Source of the DNA: Natrinema saccharevitans
Lineage (GTDB): Archaea; Halobacteriota; Halobacteria; Halobacteriales; Natrialbaceae
Assembly: GCF_001953745.1 (NCBI RefSeq)
Contig: NZ_LWLN01000001.1
Location: forward strand, 2,542,001 to 2,606,000
Direction: 5' to 3'
DNA length: 64,000 bases
Shown here: positions 42,468 through 50,769 of the stretch, piece by piece
How the letters are laid out: each line of letters opens with the position of its first letter
Position numbering within the stretch: position 1 is the first letter of the stretch
Notes under the pieces: model-generated
Database searches by the model: none
What the model was told of the DNA's origin: nothing
What the model saw: the letters and a program-made list of their open reading frames with translations, nothing else
Program-made: the position numbers and the translations under genes

Positions 42468-44099
42468 TCAGTCGTGTCGAAAACTCCGCTGACCCGTAAA
42501 CGCCATCGCCATCCCGTGTTCGTCCGCGGCCTCGATCACGTCCTCGTCGTTGACCGAGCCGCCGGGCTGAATCACCGCCTCGATGCCCGCCTCGACGGCC
42601 TCCTCGATGCCGTCCGGGAACGGGAAGAACGCGTCCGAGGCCATCACCGCGCCCTCGGCGTCTTTCCCCTCCGCGTGTTCGTCGGCCTTCATCGCCGCCA
42701 GTCGGACCGCGTCGACGCGAGAGACCTGTCCCATGCCGATACCGACCGTCTCCGTGCCGTCCGCGAAGAGGATGCCGTTGGACTTGACGTGTTTCAGGGT
42801 CTGCCACGCGAAGACCATCGTCTCGAGTTCCTCGTCGGTGGGCTCGCGCTCGGTGACGACCTCGAGGTCGTCGGTCGAAATCGACTGGAGGTCCCGTTCC
42901 TGAACGAGGCGGCCGCCGACCAGCGGCTTCTCGGTGAAGCGCTCTGTTCGTTCGCCGAGTTCGCCCACATCGAGGACGCGGAGGTTGTCCTTCTCGCAGA
43001 GCACCTCGAGGGCGTCGTCGGTGTAACCGGGGGCGACGACGACCTCTTTGAAGGAGTCGACGACCTGCTCGGCGGTCGCGGCGTCGCACTCGCGGTTCAG
43101 CGCGACGATGCCGCCGAAGGCGCTCATCGGGTCCGTCGAGAGGGCCTTCTCGTAGGCCGTCGCGAGGTCGTCGGCGGTCGCACAGCCCGCCGGGTTGGTG
43201 TGTTTGATGACCGCCGCGGCGGGCTCGTCGAACTCCTTGATGAGATTGAGCGCGCCGTCGGCGTCGTTGTAGTTGTTGTACGACAGCGCCTTCGCGCCCT
43301 CGTTCAACTGGTCGGCGTGGACGACGCTGGCCTCGTCGGCGGTGTAGTCGGCGTAGACCGCGGCGTCCTGATGGGGGTTCTCCCCGTAACGGAGTTCGTC
43401 GGCGCGGTCGTCCGAGACGAGTCGACGGGCGGGCAGCCCCTCCGAATCCGGCGCGGTCGGGGTATCGGCGTCGACCGTCACGTCGCCGGCCTCGAGGTCG
43501 ATATCGACCGCGTCCTCGGCGAACCACTTCACGGCCCGGGGATAGGCGCGGAACTCGCCCTCGTGGAGGACCCGCTCTTTGAGGTCGTCCTCGTCGTCGC
43601 CCTCGTAGACCGGGAGCGGCTCCTGCGTGACGATCGGGCCGGCGTCGACGTCGTCTTCGATCACGTTGCCGTCGGCGTCGGTCGCGTCCGTGACGACGTG
43701 GACCGTACAGCCCGTGACCGAGACGCCCGCCTCGAGCGCGTCGCCCCAGGCGTCCATCCCGGGGAACGACGGCAGCAGCGCGGGGTGGACGTTCAGCGTC
43801 GTGGGGGCCGCCTCGAGGAAGGTGTCCGAGAGGATCCGCATGTAGCCGTCCAGGCAGACGAGGTCGAACTCGTAGCCCGAGAGGGCCTCGAGAACCGCTT
43901 CCTCGTGTTCGGTGCGGTTCATGTCGTCCTCGAGCGGGACGATTTCGGTCGGAATCCCCCGCTCGGCCGCGCCCTCCAGCACCGGCGCGTCCGGATCGGT
44001 CGCGAGGATCACGGCGAACTCGGCCCCGCCCGGCGCTCGGTCGACGATGTTCAACAGGTTGCGCCCTCGGTTGCCGGCCATCCCGGCGATTCGCGTCAT
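42468..44099 (-). CDS. Fused GAR transformylase (PurN) and AICAR transformylase
   Basis: The 543-residue protein joins an N-terminal PurN-type domain (about 1-210, with LNVHPALLPSFPGMDAW carrying Asn and His, and DAGPIVTQEPLPV carrying Asp) to the AICAR transformylase part of PurH (about 225-543, with RYGENPHQDAAVY, LSYNNYNDADGALNLI, IKHTNPAGCA and HGMAMAFTGQRSFRH). It would use formyl donors at two steps of purine synthesis. The IMP cyclohydrolase domain of PurH is absent, as in other haloarchaea, which are thought to use PurO. The start is at MTRIAGM. Confidence 0.92.
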   Translation of the reverse strand: MTRIAGMAGNRGRNLLNIVDRAPGGAEFAVILATDPDAPVLEGAAERGIPTEIVPLEDDMNRTEHEEAVLEALSGYEFDLVCLDGYMRILSDTFLEAAPTTLNVHPALLPSFPGMDAWGDALEAGVSVTGCTVHVVTDATDADGNVIEDDVDAGPIVTQEPLPVYEGDDEDDLKERVLHEGEFRAYPRAVKWFAEDAVDIDLEAGDVTVDADTPTAPDSEGLPARRLVSDDRADELRYGENPHQDAAVYADYTADEASVVHADQLNEGAKALSYNNYNDADGALNLIKEFDEPAAAVIKHTNPAGCATADDLATAYEKALSTDPMSAFGGIVALNRECDAATAEQVVDSFKEVVVAPGYTDDALEVLCEKDNLRVLDVGELGERTERFTEKPLVGGRLVQERDLQSISTDDLEVVTEREPTDEELETMVFAWQTLKHVKSNGILFADGTETVGIGMGQVSRVDAVRLAAMKADEHAEGKDAEGAVMASDAFFPFPDGIEEAVEAGIEAVIQPGGSVNDEDVIEAADEHGMAMAFTGQRSFRHD

Positions 44100-44276
44100 G
44101 GTCGTACGCCCGCCCGCGAGGGGCAAAGCCGTTGCGGTCTCGATCCCCGAGTTATGCACAACTGTGTATCGTTCGGACAGTATTTCCGAATCGGACGCTC
44201 GAGATATGCACGCTCGTGACTCCGTGCGGGTCGCGGTTTCGATACGCTTTTGCACCGCGCTGGAAAGACTCGCACG

Positions 44277-45662
44277 ATGACCGACACCGACGCCCTGTAC
44301 GCCGTCTCGCCGCTGGACGGCCGGTACGACGGCCGGACCGCACCGCTGTCGCCGTACGCGAGCGAGGCCGCCCTGATGCGGGCCCGCGTTCGCGTCGAGG
44401 TCGAGTACCTGATCGCGCTGGCCGACCTCGAGGCGACGCCGCTGGAACTCGGCCTCGAGGACCGCGAGGAGCTACGGGGCCTCTACAAGCACTTCGCCGA
44501 GGAGGACGCCGAACTGATCAAGAAACTCGAGACCGAGGGCCACGCCGGCTTCGAGGCGACCAACCACGACGTCAAGGCCGTCGAGTACTTCGTCCGCCAC
44601 CGGCTGCCCGACGGCAGCGACGCCTCGGCCTGGATCCACTTCGGGCTGACGAGCGAGGACGTGAACAACCTCGCCCACCGGCTGCTGGTCCGCGACGCCG
44701 TCGACGAAGTGCTGCTGCCCGAGCTGTACGACGTCCGCGACGCCCTCGCGGAGATGGCGCGGGAGTACCGGGACCTGCCGATGCTGGCTCGCACCCACGG
44801 CCAGCCCGCGACGCCGACGACCTTCGGGAAGGAGATGGCCGTCTACGCCGCGCGGCTGGGTCGCGCGACCGGCCGGATCCGACGGGCGACAGACGACCTG
44901 CGCGGCAAACTCGGCGGCGCGTCGGGCACCTACGCGGCCCACGTCGCCGCCTATCCCGACGTCGACTGGCAGGACTTCGCGGAGAGTTTCGTTCGGGAGT
45001 TGGGCCTCGAGTTCGAACCCCTCACCACGCAGGTCAACCCGTGTGACGATCTGGCGGCGCTGTTCGACGCCGTCCGCGGGGCCAACGACGTGCTGCTCGA
45101 CCTCGATCTCGACATGTGGCTCTACGTCTCCGACCGCTACCTCGGCCAGGAGGCCGTCGAGGGCGAAACCGGCTCCTCGACGATGCCCCACAAGGTCAAC
45201 CCGATCGACTTCGAGAACAGCGAGGGGAACCTCTCGAAAGCGAACTCCGATCTGACCTTCCTCGCCGACTACGTCACCACTTCCCGGCTCCAGCGGGACC
45301 TCTCGGACTCGACGGTCAAGCGCAACATCGGCGGGGCCTTCGCCCACTGCCTGATCGCCTACGGGAAGACCGCCGCCGGCCTCTCGAAGGTCGTGCCGAA
45401 CGAGCAGGTCATGCGCGACGACCTCGCGAACACGCCCGAGATCATCGGCGAAGCCGTCCAGACGATCCTCCGGCGCGAGGGCCAAGAAGACGCCTACGAG
45501 CGCGTCAAGGCCGTCACCCGGGGCAAGGACGTCACCCTCGAGGACTTCCGCGACATGTTCGACGACCTCGAGATCGACGAGAGCGTTCTCGAGGAGCTGC
45601 GCGCGCTGACGCCGGCCGGGTACACGGGCGTGGCGAGCGAGTTGGTCGACGGCCTCGAGTAG
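44277..45662 (+). CDS. purB: Adenylosuccinate lyase
   Basis: The 461-residue enzyme splits adenylosuccinate to AMP and SAICAR to AICAR in purine synthesis. It has the fumarase-superfamily signature GSSTMPHKVNPIDFENSEGN, with catalytic His in RTHGQPATPTTFGKE and in the AGFEATNHDVKAVEYF region. It is divergent from the PurN/AICAR transformylase gene, which uses AICAR. The 3' end (45591-45662) is repeated imperfectly at 46850-46921. Confidence 0.96.
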   Translation: MTDTDALYAVSPLDGRYDGRTAPLSPYASEAALMRARVRVEVEYLIALADLEATPLELGLEDREELRGLYKHFAEEDAELIKKLETEGHAGFEATNHDVKAVEYFVRHRLPDGSDASAWIHFGLTSEDVNNLAHRLLVRDAVDEVLLPELYDVRDALAEMAREYRDLPMLARTHGQPATPTTFGKEMAVYAARLGRATGRIRRATDDLRGKLGGASGTYAAHVAAYPDVDWQDFAESFVRELGLEFEPLTTQVNPCDDLAALFDAVRGANDVLLDLDLDMWLYVSDRYLGQEAVEGETGSSTMPHKVNPIDFENSEGNLSKANSDLTFLADYVTTSRLQRDLSDSTVKRNIGGAFAHCLIAYGKTAAGLSKVVPNEQVMRDDLANTPEIIGEAVQTILRREGQEDAYERVKAVTRGKDVTLEDFRDMFDDLEIDESVLEELRALTPAGYTGVASELVDGLE

Positions 45663-45744
45663 ACGGGTTCCGGCGGGATCTGCATCGCCCGCCGCGTCGA
45701 CGAAGCCGGTAGTAAAATTACGTTTCAGGCACCTATCTCGGTCG

Positions 45745-46617
45745 CTACCGGCGGCTTCGGAGTCGAACGTCGTACTCACACGCCGTCGAGATTCGATTCA
45801 GGGACTCCCTGACGGCTGCCATCGTTTCCGCGTCGGGAAACCGTAGTTCGGACGGTCGATGTCGGCCGAGTAGCCGGTCGAGTCGTCGGCGTAGCCGCGT
45901 CGATGCCGCTCCGTCCGGGGTCGACCAAGTGACGACGGCGGTCAGGTCCGTCTCGTCGAATTCGATAGCTGCGATCGCCTCGAGATCGTACGCTCGAGAC
46001 CGCGTGGAGTCGTCGATGACGAGTTCGACGCAGGTCGTCCCCGCCCGCAGTTCGTACCGTCGTTCACCGACGGCCCAGGAGTGCAGGTCCGACCGGGCGA
46101 GCAGGCACGTTTCGGTGAGCGAACGAACGGACTCCCGTAACTCGGCTTTCGTGGTCGCATCGAGACCTCGGAGATTGGCGTTTCTGACGTGTGCCTCGTC
46201 CGGCGTCGAGTGATACCGCCACTCGTCGTCGTCGACGACCAAAATCTGTTTGACGTCGTAGAGCCGCCACGTCCGCTCCGGTTCGGAAGAGATCGAGAAC
46301 GGGACCATCGCCGTCCGCCCGTCGCCCTCGAGCGATCGGTGGAACTCGGTTCCGAGATTCGGTGCCCACGTCCGACGCTCGTCGGAAACGCGTCGGAAGT
46401 CGGTTCGAAGCGCCTCGAGCGCTCCCGGGGCCCGAGTGGCGAGTTCGTCTTCCCACACGAGGACGCGAAGCGCCGTTCCGTGTTCGACGGCCCACTCGAG
46501 GACCGCGTTTTCGGCCTCGATCAGTCGAGCATTGTAGCTCCGGTCGGTCGCGTCCGTCTTTCGCACGAGGAGTCTGTGCGTCCAGTTCGACGGGTATGGA
46601 TCGAATCCGGACAGCAT
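45745..46617 (-). CDS. Unrecognised 290-residue protein between two purB ends
   Basis: The soluble protein begins MLSGFDPYPSNWTHRLLVRK, unusually rich in Arg and Trp for this genome. It has a strand-rich middle (ERTWRLYDVKQILVVDDDEW) and a second strand-rich part (LELVIDD-like, then DLTAVVTWSTPDGAASTRLRRRL). It ends DVRLRSRR. I know no family. It reads opposite to purB and lies between the real purB end and a degraded copy of that end, so it may be the cargo of an inserted element. Confidence 0.65.
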   Translation of the reverse strand: MLSGFDPYPSNWTHRLLVRKTDATDRSYNARLIEAENAVLEWAVEHGTALRVLVWEDELATRAPGALEALRTDFRRVSDERRTWAPNLGTEFHRSLEGDGRTAMVPFSISSEPERTWRLYDVKQILVVDDDEWRYHSTPDEAHVRNANLRGLDATTKAELRESVRSLTETCLLARSDLHSWAVGERRYELRAGTTCVELVIDDSTRSRAYDLEAIAAIEFDETDLTAVVTWSTPDGAASTRLRRRLDRLLGRHRPSELRFPDAETMAAVRESLNRISTACEYDVRLRSRR

Positions 46618-46795
46618 CAGTTGATCAGTCGGATAAAATTTATCACAGCTACATATAATTTGTCCGCTGACGATCCCGAACCCGTCGTTACGCGGGGACG
46701 CCGGTCAGCGGTTTAACGACCATACCCGGTTGCGATCGCGTACGCAATAGCCTGACGACCGCAGGAATCGAACCGTGGTGCATCTGCGGTTTCTC

Positions 46796-46921
46796 GAGCG
46801 CGTCGGAGCCGTCACCAACTTCGACGAGGTCGCCCCTGCGGATATCCGCGAGGAACTGCGGGCGTTGACGCTGGCCGGGTACACGGGCGTGTCGAGCGAG
46901 GTAGTCGACGGCCTCGAGTAG
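46796..46921 (+). pseudogene. Fragment of the purB 3' end
   Basis: Reads ERVGAVTNFDEVAPAD, then REELRALTLAGYTGVSSEVV and DGLE with stop. The last 72 bases match the end of purB (45591-45662) at 65 positions. The first part resembles YERVKAVTRGKDVTLEDF of PurB with the piece between deleted. An in-frame stop lies 20 codons before this segment, so it is not a gene on its own. Confidence 0.8.
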
Positions 46922-46993
46922 GCGGTCGACGCGTTCTGGAGATCGGACGTCTTGGAGACAGAGATCGGATAGCATGAGCGGTCTCGTCGGAAC

Positions 46994-47077
46994 TATAGTA
47001 GCCACTGAAAGTCATTGTACACCCGATCGCACGACGGCTGTGCGATCGGTGTGTAAATCGTTTCAGTTGTTCCTATA
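46994..47077 (+). repeat. 84-base palindromic repeat, family A, copy 3
   Basis: Plus strand begins TATAGTAGCCACTGAAAGTC, holds CCCGATCGCACGACGGCTG followed by TGCGATCGGTGTG, and ends TTTCAGTTGTTCCTATAG. It is the same length and has the same order of blocks as copies 1 and 2. It lies 72 bases after the purB fragment and is not joined to a regulator gene. Confidence 0.85.
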
Positions 47078-47180
47078 GACGTCGTATATTGACGAGATCT
47101 ACGTTTCAACGATCTGTTTATCGATCTTATACGGACTCTCAGACGAATTGAGGGTCCCCCTCTCGTATTGTCAGGTGGTG

Positions 47181-47188
47181 TATATATA
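47181..47188 (+). promoter_or_regulatory. TATA box before the TasA-like pair
   Basis: TATATATA in an AT-rich setting about 107 bases before the ATG at 47295 implies a leader of about 80 bases, longer than for most genes here. This leaves room for post-transcriptional control. Confidence 0.45.
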
Positions 47189-47294
47189 CTGGGGTGTGTA
47201 GCATAGCCGTTCTCGAGTCGCTCCGGACGTGGGGAGGTGACGGACGGTGGGTCCGGCCGCCGAACGCGATGGAGCGGCTACGGAGAATACGACT

Positions 47295-47837
47295 ATGACG
47301 GACAAGAAATTCGACCTCTCGCGGCGCAAGGTACTCGGAAGTATCGGCCTCATCGGCGCTGGCAGCGCGGTTGCAGGCGCAGGGACGATGGCGTATTTCA
47401 GCGACACTGAGGAAAGTACAGGCAACACCGTATCCGCTGGGACACTCGATCTGAAGGTCAATGGGAATGACATTCAGGATGGAGCTAGCGTGAATATCGG
47501 CCCTCTCGTCCCTGGTGATTCAGAATCTTACTCGCTCAATCTGGGGGTTGAAGGCGATACCGGCGGAGATCTGTACCTCAAGTTCGATTCTGGGGGGGCG
47601 CTTGAGGACGATCTCGATCTGTCCTGGGACGTAGCCGGTGGTAACTCAGGGGATGTCAACCTCGAGAATACACCGACCGGCTGGATCTCTACGAACCGAG
47701 GAATCGACCCAGAGGACGACCCTGTTAGTGGCACCTTCACTGCGACACTACCTGAGAGTGTCGGGAACGAAGCTCAGGAGGAAGAAGTCGACATCGATGT
47801 CGCGATGAAAATCGTCCAGTACGGCGGTTCCCCCTAA
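47295..47837 (+). CDS. TasA/camelysin-like secreted protein with SipW-type signal
   Basis: The 180-residue protein begins MTDKKFDLSRRKVLGSIGLI. The hydrophobic signal ends in GAGTMAYFSDTEESTGNT, the hallmark of SipW-dependent signal peptides. The mature part is a strand-rich jelly-roll domain (GTLDLKVNGNDI, then LVPGDSESYSLNLGVEGDTG) as in TasA and camelysin. Such proteins polymerise by strand exchange into extracellular fibres in bacteria, and archaeal bundling pili are related. The matching peptidase is encoded at 49130. First of a two-gene operon; lower GC than the surroundings. Confidence 0.87.
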   Translation: MTDKKFDLSRRKVLGSIGLIGAGSAVAGAGTMAYFSDTEESTGNTVSAGTLDLKVNGNDIQDGASVNIGPLVPGDSESYSLNLGVEGDTGGDLYLKFDSGGALEDDLDLSWDVAGGNSGDVNLENTPTGWISTNRGIDPEDDPVSGTFTATLPESVGNEAQEEEVDIDVAMKIVQYGGSP

Positions 47838-47870
47838 CTGAGCCCGTTCCCTCGCCGGAATCCTCTAATT

Positions 47871-48569
47871 ATGTTTGACGACAACAGTAGCACTCCACTG
47901 ACCCGGCGTCGTCTGCTCGGTGTCCTAACAGCTATCGGCGTGACAGGAGCGGCATCAGGTGCCGGAACGTGGGCGTACTTCAGCGACACGGAGGAGAGTA
48001 CCGGAAACACCATTGAAGCCGGTACGCTCGATCTGAAAGTCTCCGACGACGGCGACGGGTTCGGGGACGGCGTCTCCGGTTCGTGGACGATCTCGAACGC
48101 AAAGCCCGGTGACAGCGTGATGACCAACGTCTCGCTCCAGAACGCCGGCTCGCTGGAAGCGGACCACGTCGAGATCGGCTTCTCGGTCGACGAAACCGAG
48201 TCCGACGGGTCGACAGGGACCAATGCGGCGGACACCATGCCCTCGAGTGCCGATGGCATGACCGAGCAGTTCAAGGTCACCGTGTTCACGTACAACGGTA
48301 CCAACGTCCTCGAGGACCTGTTGGACGCGAACGGCAACGGCCTCGTAGACGTCGATGATCTGGTGACTGGGAACGACGCACCGCTCGACGATCTCAATCC
48401 GCCGCCGAGCGCGAACGGCGGCACCGAGACGATGACGATGCAGTTCCGGTGGGCTCACGACGACGAGTTCGACAATTCGGTATCCGGTACCAACAACGAC
48501 TATCAGGGCGACGAGTTCGACCTCACGGTCACCTACGCCCTGCATCAGGACACCAGCCAGGACCTGTAG
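47871..48569 (+). CDS. Second TasA/camelysin-like secreted protein
   Basis: The 232-residue protein has the same signal end (AGTWAYFSDTEESTGNT) and the same first strands of the mature part (EAGTLDLKVSDDG, then SNAKPGDSVMTNVSLQNAG). A longer insert (FTYNGTNVLEDLLDANGNGL and VDVDDLV) looks like a dockerin/EF-type calcium loop. It starts 33 bases after the first TasA-like gene. The two may be major and minor fibre subunits. Confidence 0.87.
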   Translation: MFDDNSSTPLTRRRLLGVLTAIGVTGAASGAGTWAYFSDTEESTGNTIEAGTLDLKVSDDGDGFGDGVSGSWTISNAKPGDSVMTNVSLQNAGSLEADHVEIGFSVDETESDGSTGTNAADTMPSSADGMTEQFKVTVFTYNGTNVLEDLLDANGNGLVDVDDLVTGNDAPLDDLNPPPSANGGTETMTMQFRWAHDDEFDNSVSGTNNDYQGDEFDLTVTYALHQDTSQDL

Positions 48570-48710
48570 CGTCCCCTCCCACCTCATCCTTCTCGGCGAC
48601 TCGAGGTACTGAGAGGGTACAAAGCGAACATACCGCCTATCGCGACTGAGTAGATATCTGTCAGCGACACGAACGGGGAGCCGCCAGTCAGAAGTCGATC
48701 GATGAAACGG

Positions 48711-49124
48711 CTACTGACGGGTCGACACGTTCGCTGCCGTCTCGTTGGTGCCCTGTCCGTTCGGTTCGGTTGTCGACGCGTTCTGAGCGGTCTCAGCCGT
48801 CACCGGACCGTCGGCGTCGGATTCTTCACTAATAGGGTCTCCCAATTCTGATTGGGTTTCACTCTCGTTCATTTCGCGTTCGTTCTCGTCGCTGCTCGTG
48901 TGGCTGTCGTTCGTCTCATTGCCATCGGATTCGTTTTCGTTGCGTTCGTTCGGTTGCGGTTCGTCGTCGGTACCCATCGACTCGTTCCAGTCGGCCCCGA
49001 CCTCGCCGAGCGTCACCACCTCCTTGTCGGTTAACCCGCTCGTCGTCGTCGACGCCGTCGCCCCTGTCAGCGCGAACGCGATCACCGCTAGCAGCACGAA
49101 TCGGGTTCGTTGGTTCGGTTGCAT
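48711..49124 (-). CDS. Secreted Asn/Glu-rich protein of the SipW cluster
   Basis: The 137-residue protein has a signal peptide (TRFVLLAVIAFALTGATAS) followed by an acidic, disordered mature part. I count eight N-x-S/T sequons (for example ESDGNETNDSHTSSD and MNESETQ). It lies five bases after the stop of the signal peptidase gene, so the two are co-transcribed. It could be an accessory or matrix glycoprotein of the fibre system; no family recognised. Confidence 0.7.
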   Translation of the reverse strand: MQPNQRTRFVLLAVIAFALTGATASTTTSGLTDKEVVTLGEVGADWNESMGTDDEPQPNERNENESDGNETNDSHTSSDENEREMNESETQSELGDPISEESDADGPVTAETAQNASTTEPNGQGTNETAANVSTRQ

Positions 49125-49129
49125 TGGTA

Positions 49130-49753
49130 TCAATCGTCTTCCGTCGGTTCCGGAGCGCCGTGGTCCGCCGCTCGAGCCCCCGCAGAATCGCCGTTACCGT
49201 CCGCGTCGGAGGTATCATCGTCGCCTTCAGCTCTTATCCATGCGCGGTACAGGTTCCATACTTCCGAGACGGCCAGCAACGTACCCGGGACGATCACGAA
49301 CAGTGCGATCCCGAGCCTCGAGCCGGCGAACAGAACCACGTGACCGATGTGCGGCAGCGTCTGCGTGTGCCGGCCCTCGACGGCGCTGGCCGACACGAGA
49401 TCACCGTCGGGTTCGTCGTTCGCGTCGCCCTGCGTCCGGAACTGTCGTTCGCCGTCGCGTTCGACGACCTCGACCACGCGGTGAGTAGTCCGCTCGCCGC
49501 TGCCGTCCGCGTACGTGATCACGTCGCCCGACTCGATCGACGCGGGATCGACGTCCTCAACGAGGATCACGTCGCCCGACTCGAACGTCGGGCTCATGCT
49601 GTCGGAGAGGACGACGTGGCTCTGGCTGGCACCCGCCAGTTGCGGGACGCCGACGATCAGGAACGGGACGACGATCGCGAGCAACACGAGGACGCCGACG
49701 ACGTTGACGAGAGACCGCCGCTCCGGAAGGGCCTCGCGTATGGCATCGTTCAT
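49130..49753 (-). CDS. Signal peptidase I, SipW/Sec11 type
   Basis: The 207-residue membrane protein has one N-terminal helix (about 15-40), catalytic Ser52 in VVLSDSMSPTF and His91 in ERTTHRVVEVV, the Ser-His pairing of archaeal/ER-type peptidases. A second helix follows at about 138-165, then an acidic tail. It should remove signal peptides outside the membrane. Its place among two AYFSDTE-type secreted proteins argues that it is the dedicated peptidase, as SipW is for TasA. The start is 11 bases after the stop of the upstream regulator gene. Confidence 0.9.
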   Translation of the reverse strand: MNDAIREALPERRSLVNVVGVLVLLAIVVPFLIVGVPQLAGASQSHVVLSDSMSPTFESGDVILVEDVDPASIESGDVITYADGSGERTTHRVVEVVERDGERQFRTQGDANDEPDGDLVSASAVEGRHTQTLPHIGHVVLFAGSRLGIALFVIVPGTLLAVSEVWNLYRAWIRAEGDDDTSDADGNGDSAGARAADHGAPEPTEDD

Positions 49754-49764
49754 CGTCGGTCACC

Positions 49765-50370
49765 TCACGCCGGCGGGTCCCCGGCCGAACCGAGTCGGTT
49801 CGCTCGTTCGTGATACCGATGCGCGATCGCCGACCCCACGAACAACAGCGTGACGAGGGCGGCGAGTCCGAGCCCGGGGACCTCCGAGAGCGGGAAGAGA
49901 CCAACTCCCGAAAGCGTCACCGCGACCGCACAGAGACCCCCGAGCCCGAGGTAGTACGTACTCCAGGGAATCTCGTCGTGCGGAACGACGTCCAAGTACA
50001 CCTCGAGTTCGGACGCGTCGTCAGTCAGTTCGATGACGCCGGCCGAGGAGTCGAACTCGACGATGTCGTTCTCGTCCATCTTCGGCAGGTGAGACTGCCG
50101 AAGCGCCGTATAGACGCGCATTCGCTGCTTGTGGGTCACGGCGTCGACGTCGACATCGTTCTCCCAGGCCGCGAGCTCCCTCGATAGCTCGCGGAGAGAC
50201 ACTTCCCGCTGTTCCCGCATGAGATAGTGCAGGCTGTACCGCCGTCGCGGACAACTCAGCACGGTGAACGCCACGTCCTGAGTCAGTCCGTCGCTCGCGT
50301 CGTCGATCCTTTCGTCAGTCTCCTCGATCGCGGTCTCGCCGATCGATTCGACGCTCATCCGTTCGACCAC
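49765..50370 (-). CDS. Membrane-bound winged-helix regulator (DUF7344-like)
   Basis: The 201-residue protein has an N-terminal winged helix (about 30-125: VAFTVLSCPRRRYSLHYLM, then KQRMRVYTALRQSHLPKMDE and GVIELTD). Two membrane helices (about 138-185) and a short basic tail follow. The arrangement suggests a membrane-anchored transcription regulator controlling its own operon and perhaps the convergent TasA-like genes. An ATG at 50358 is an alternative start. First gene of the regulator-peptidase-secreted protein operon. Confidence 0.78.
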   Translation of the reverse strand: MVERMSVESIGETAIEETDERIDDASDGLTQDVAFTVLSCPRRRYSLHYLMREQREVSLRELSRELAAWENDVDVDAVTHKQRMRVYTALRQSHLPKMDENDIVEFDSSAGVIELTDDASELEVYLDVVPHDEIPWSTYYLGLGGLCAVAVTLSGVGLFPLSEVPGLGLAALVTLLFVGSAIAHRYHERANRLGSAGDPPA

Positions 50371-50769
50371 CGGGGTCGGCGGCGAACGGTCCCCTGTACC
50401 GTTCTCGGTCGAAGTCTCCCCCTCATACGATAGTGTGATCCGTCCTGTGGCGACTGTGGTAAATAGTTATTAACTGGTTGTCTCTCGGCGAGACGTTCTA
50501 GCCGAGATTAATAATAGAATTACGTACTCGAGGATAGGCCTATTATCGAATTATAGCGAATACGTCCGTATTCACCCCTGTACTGTAGCTTTCGGACATT
50601 TCTGATAGTGTTTGATACCAGACATTAGTACTGGGCGCGAATCGGAACCGAAACCCGGTCACCAACGAGCGAGTTCGAGGGCTCACCTCGAGCCGCCCGT
50701 CCGCTTCGCGATACCGGATCGCGGTACCGGAATAGTGACACTATTGGACGCCCTCAATCGAGGGCTCGT
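50371..50769. other. AT-rich promoter region between divergent units
   Basis: No gene seen. Bases 50456-50640 are AT-rich (for example AATAGTTATTAACTGG and AATAATAGAATTACG) and contain several possible TATA boxes for the regulator operon on the minus strand. Bases 50735-50769 contain TAGTGACACTATTGG just before the transporter gene, with an inverted repeat TAGTG/CACTA that could be an operator. Confidence 0.5.

Larger units (their letters stand above)
46618..47294. other. 677-base stretch with a purB fragment, a palindrome and a promoter
   Basis: No intact gene. It holds an AT-rich patch at 46620-46670 (likely promoter of the 290-residue gene), a fragment of the purB end (46796-46921) and repeat A (46994-47077). 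The TATATATA element at 47181-47188 serves the TasA-like gene. Confidence 0.6.

Noticed and set aside
46688-47005. A 105-codon minus-strand frame similar to a minus-strand frame inside purB
   Set aside because: The similarity arises because it is antisense to the duplicated purB end; it is not evidence for a separate gene.
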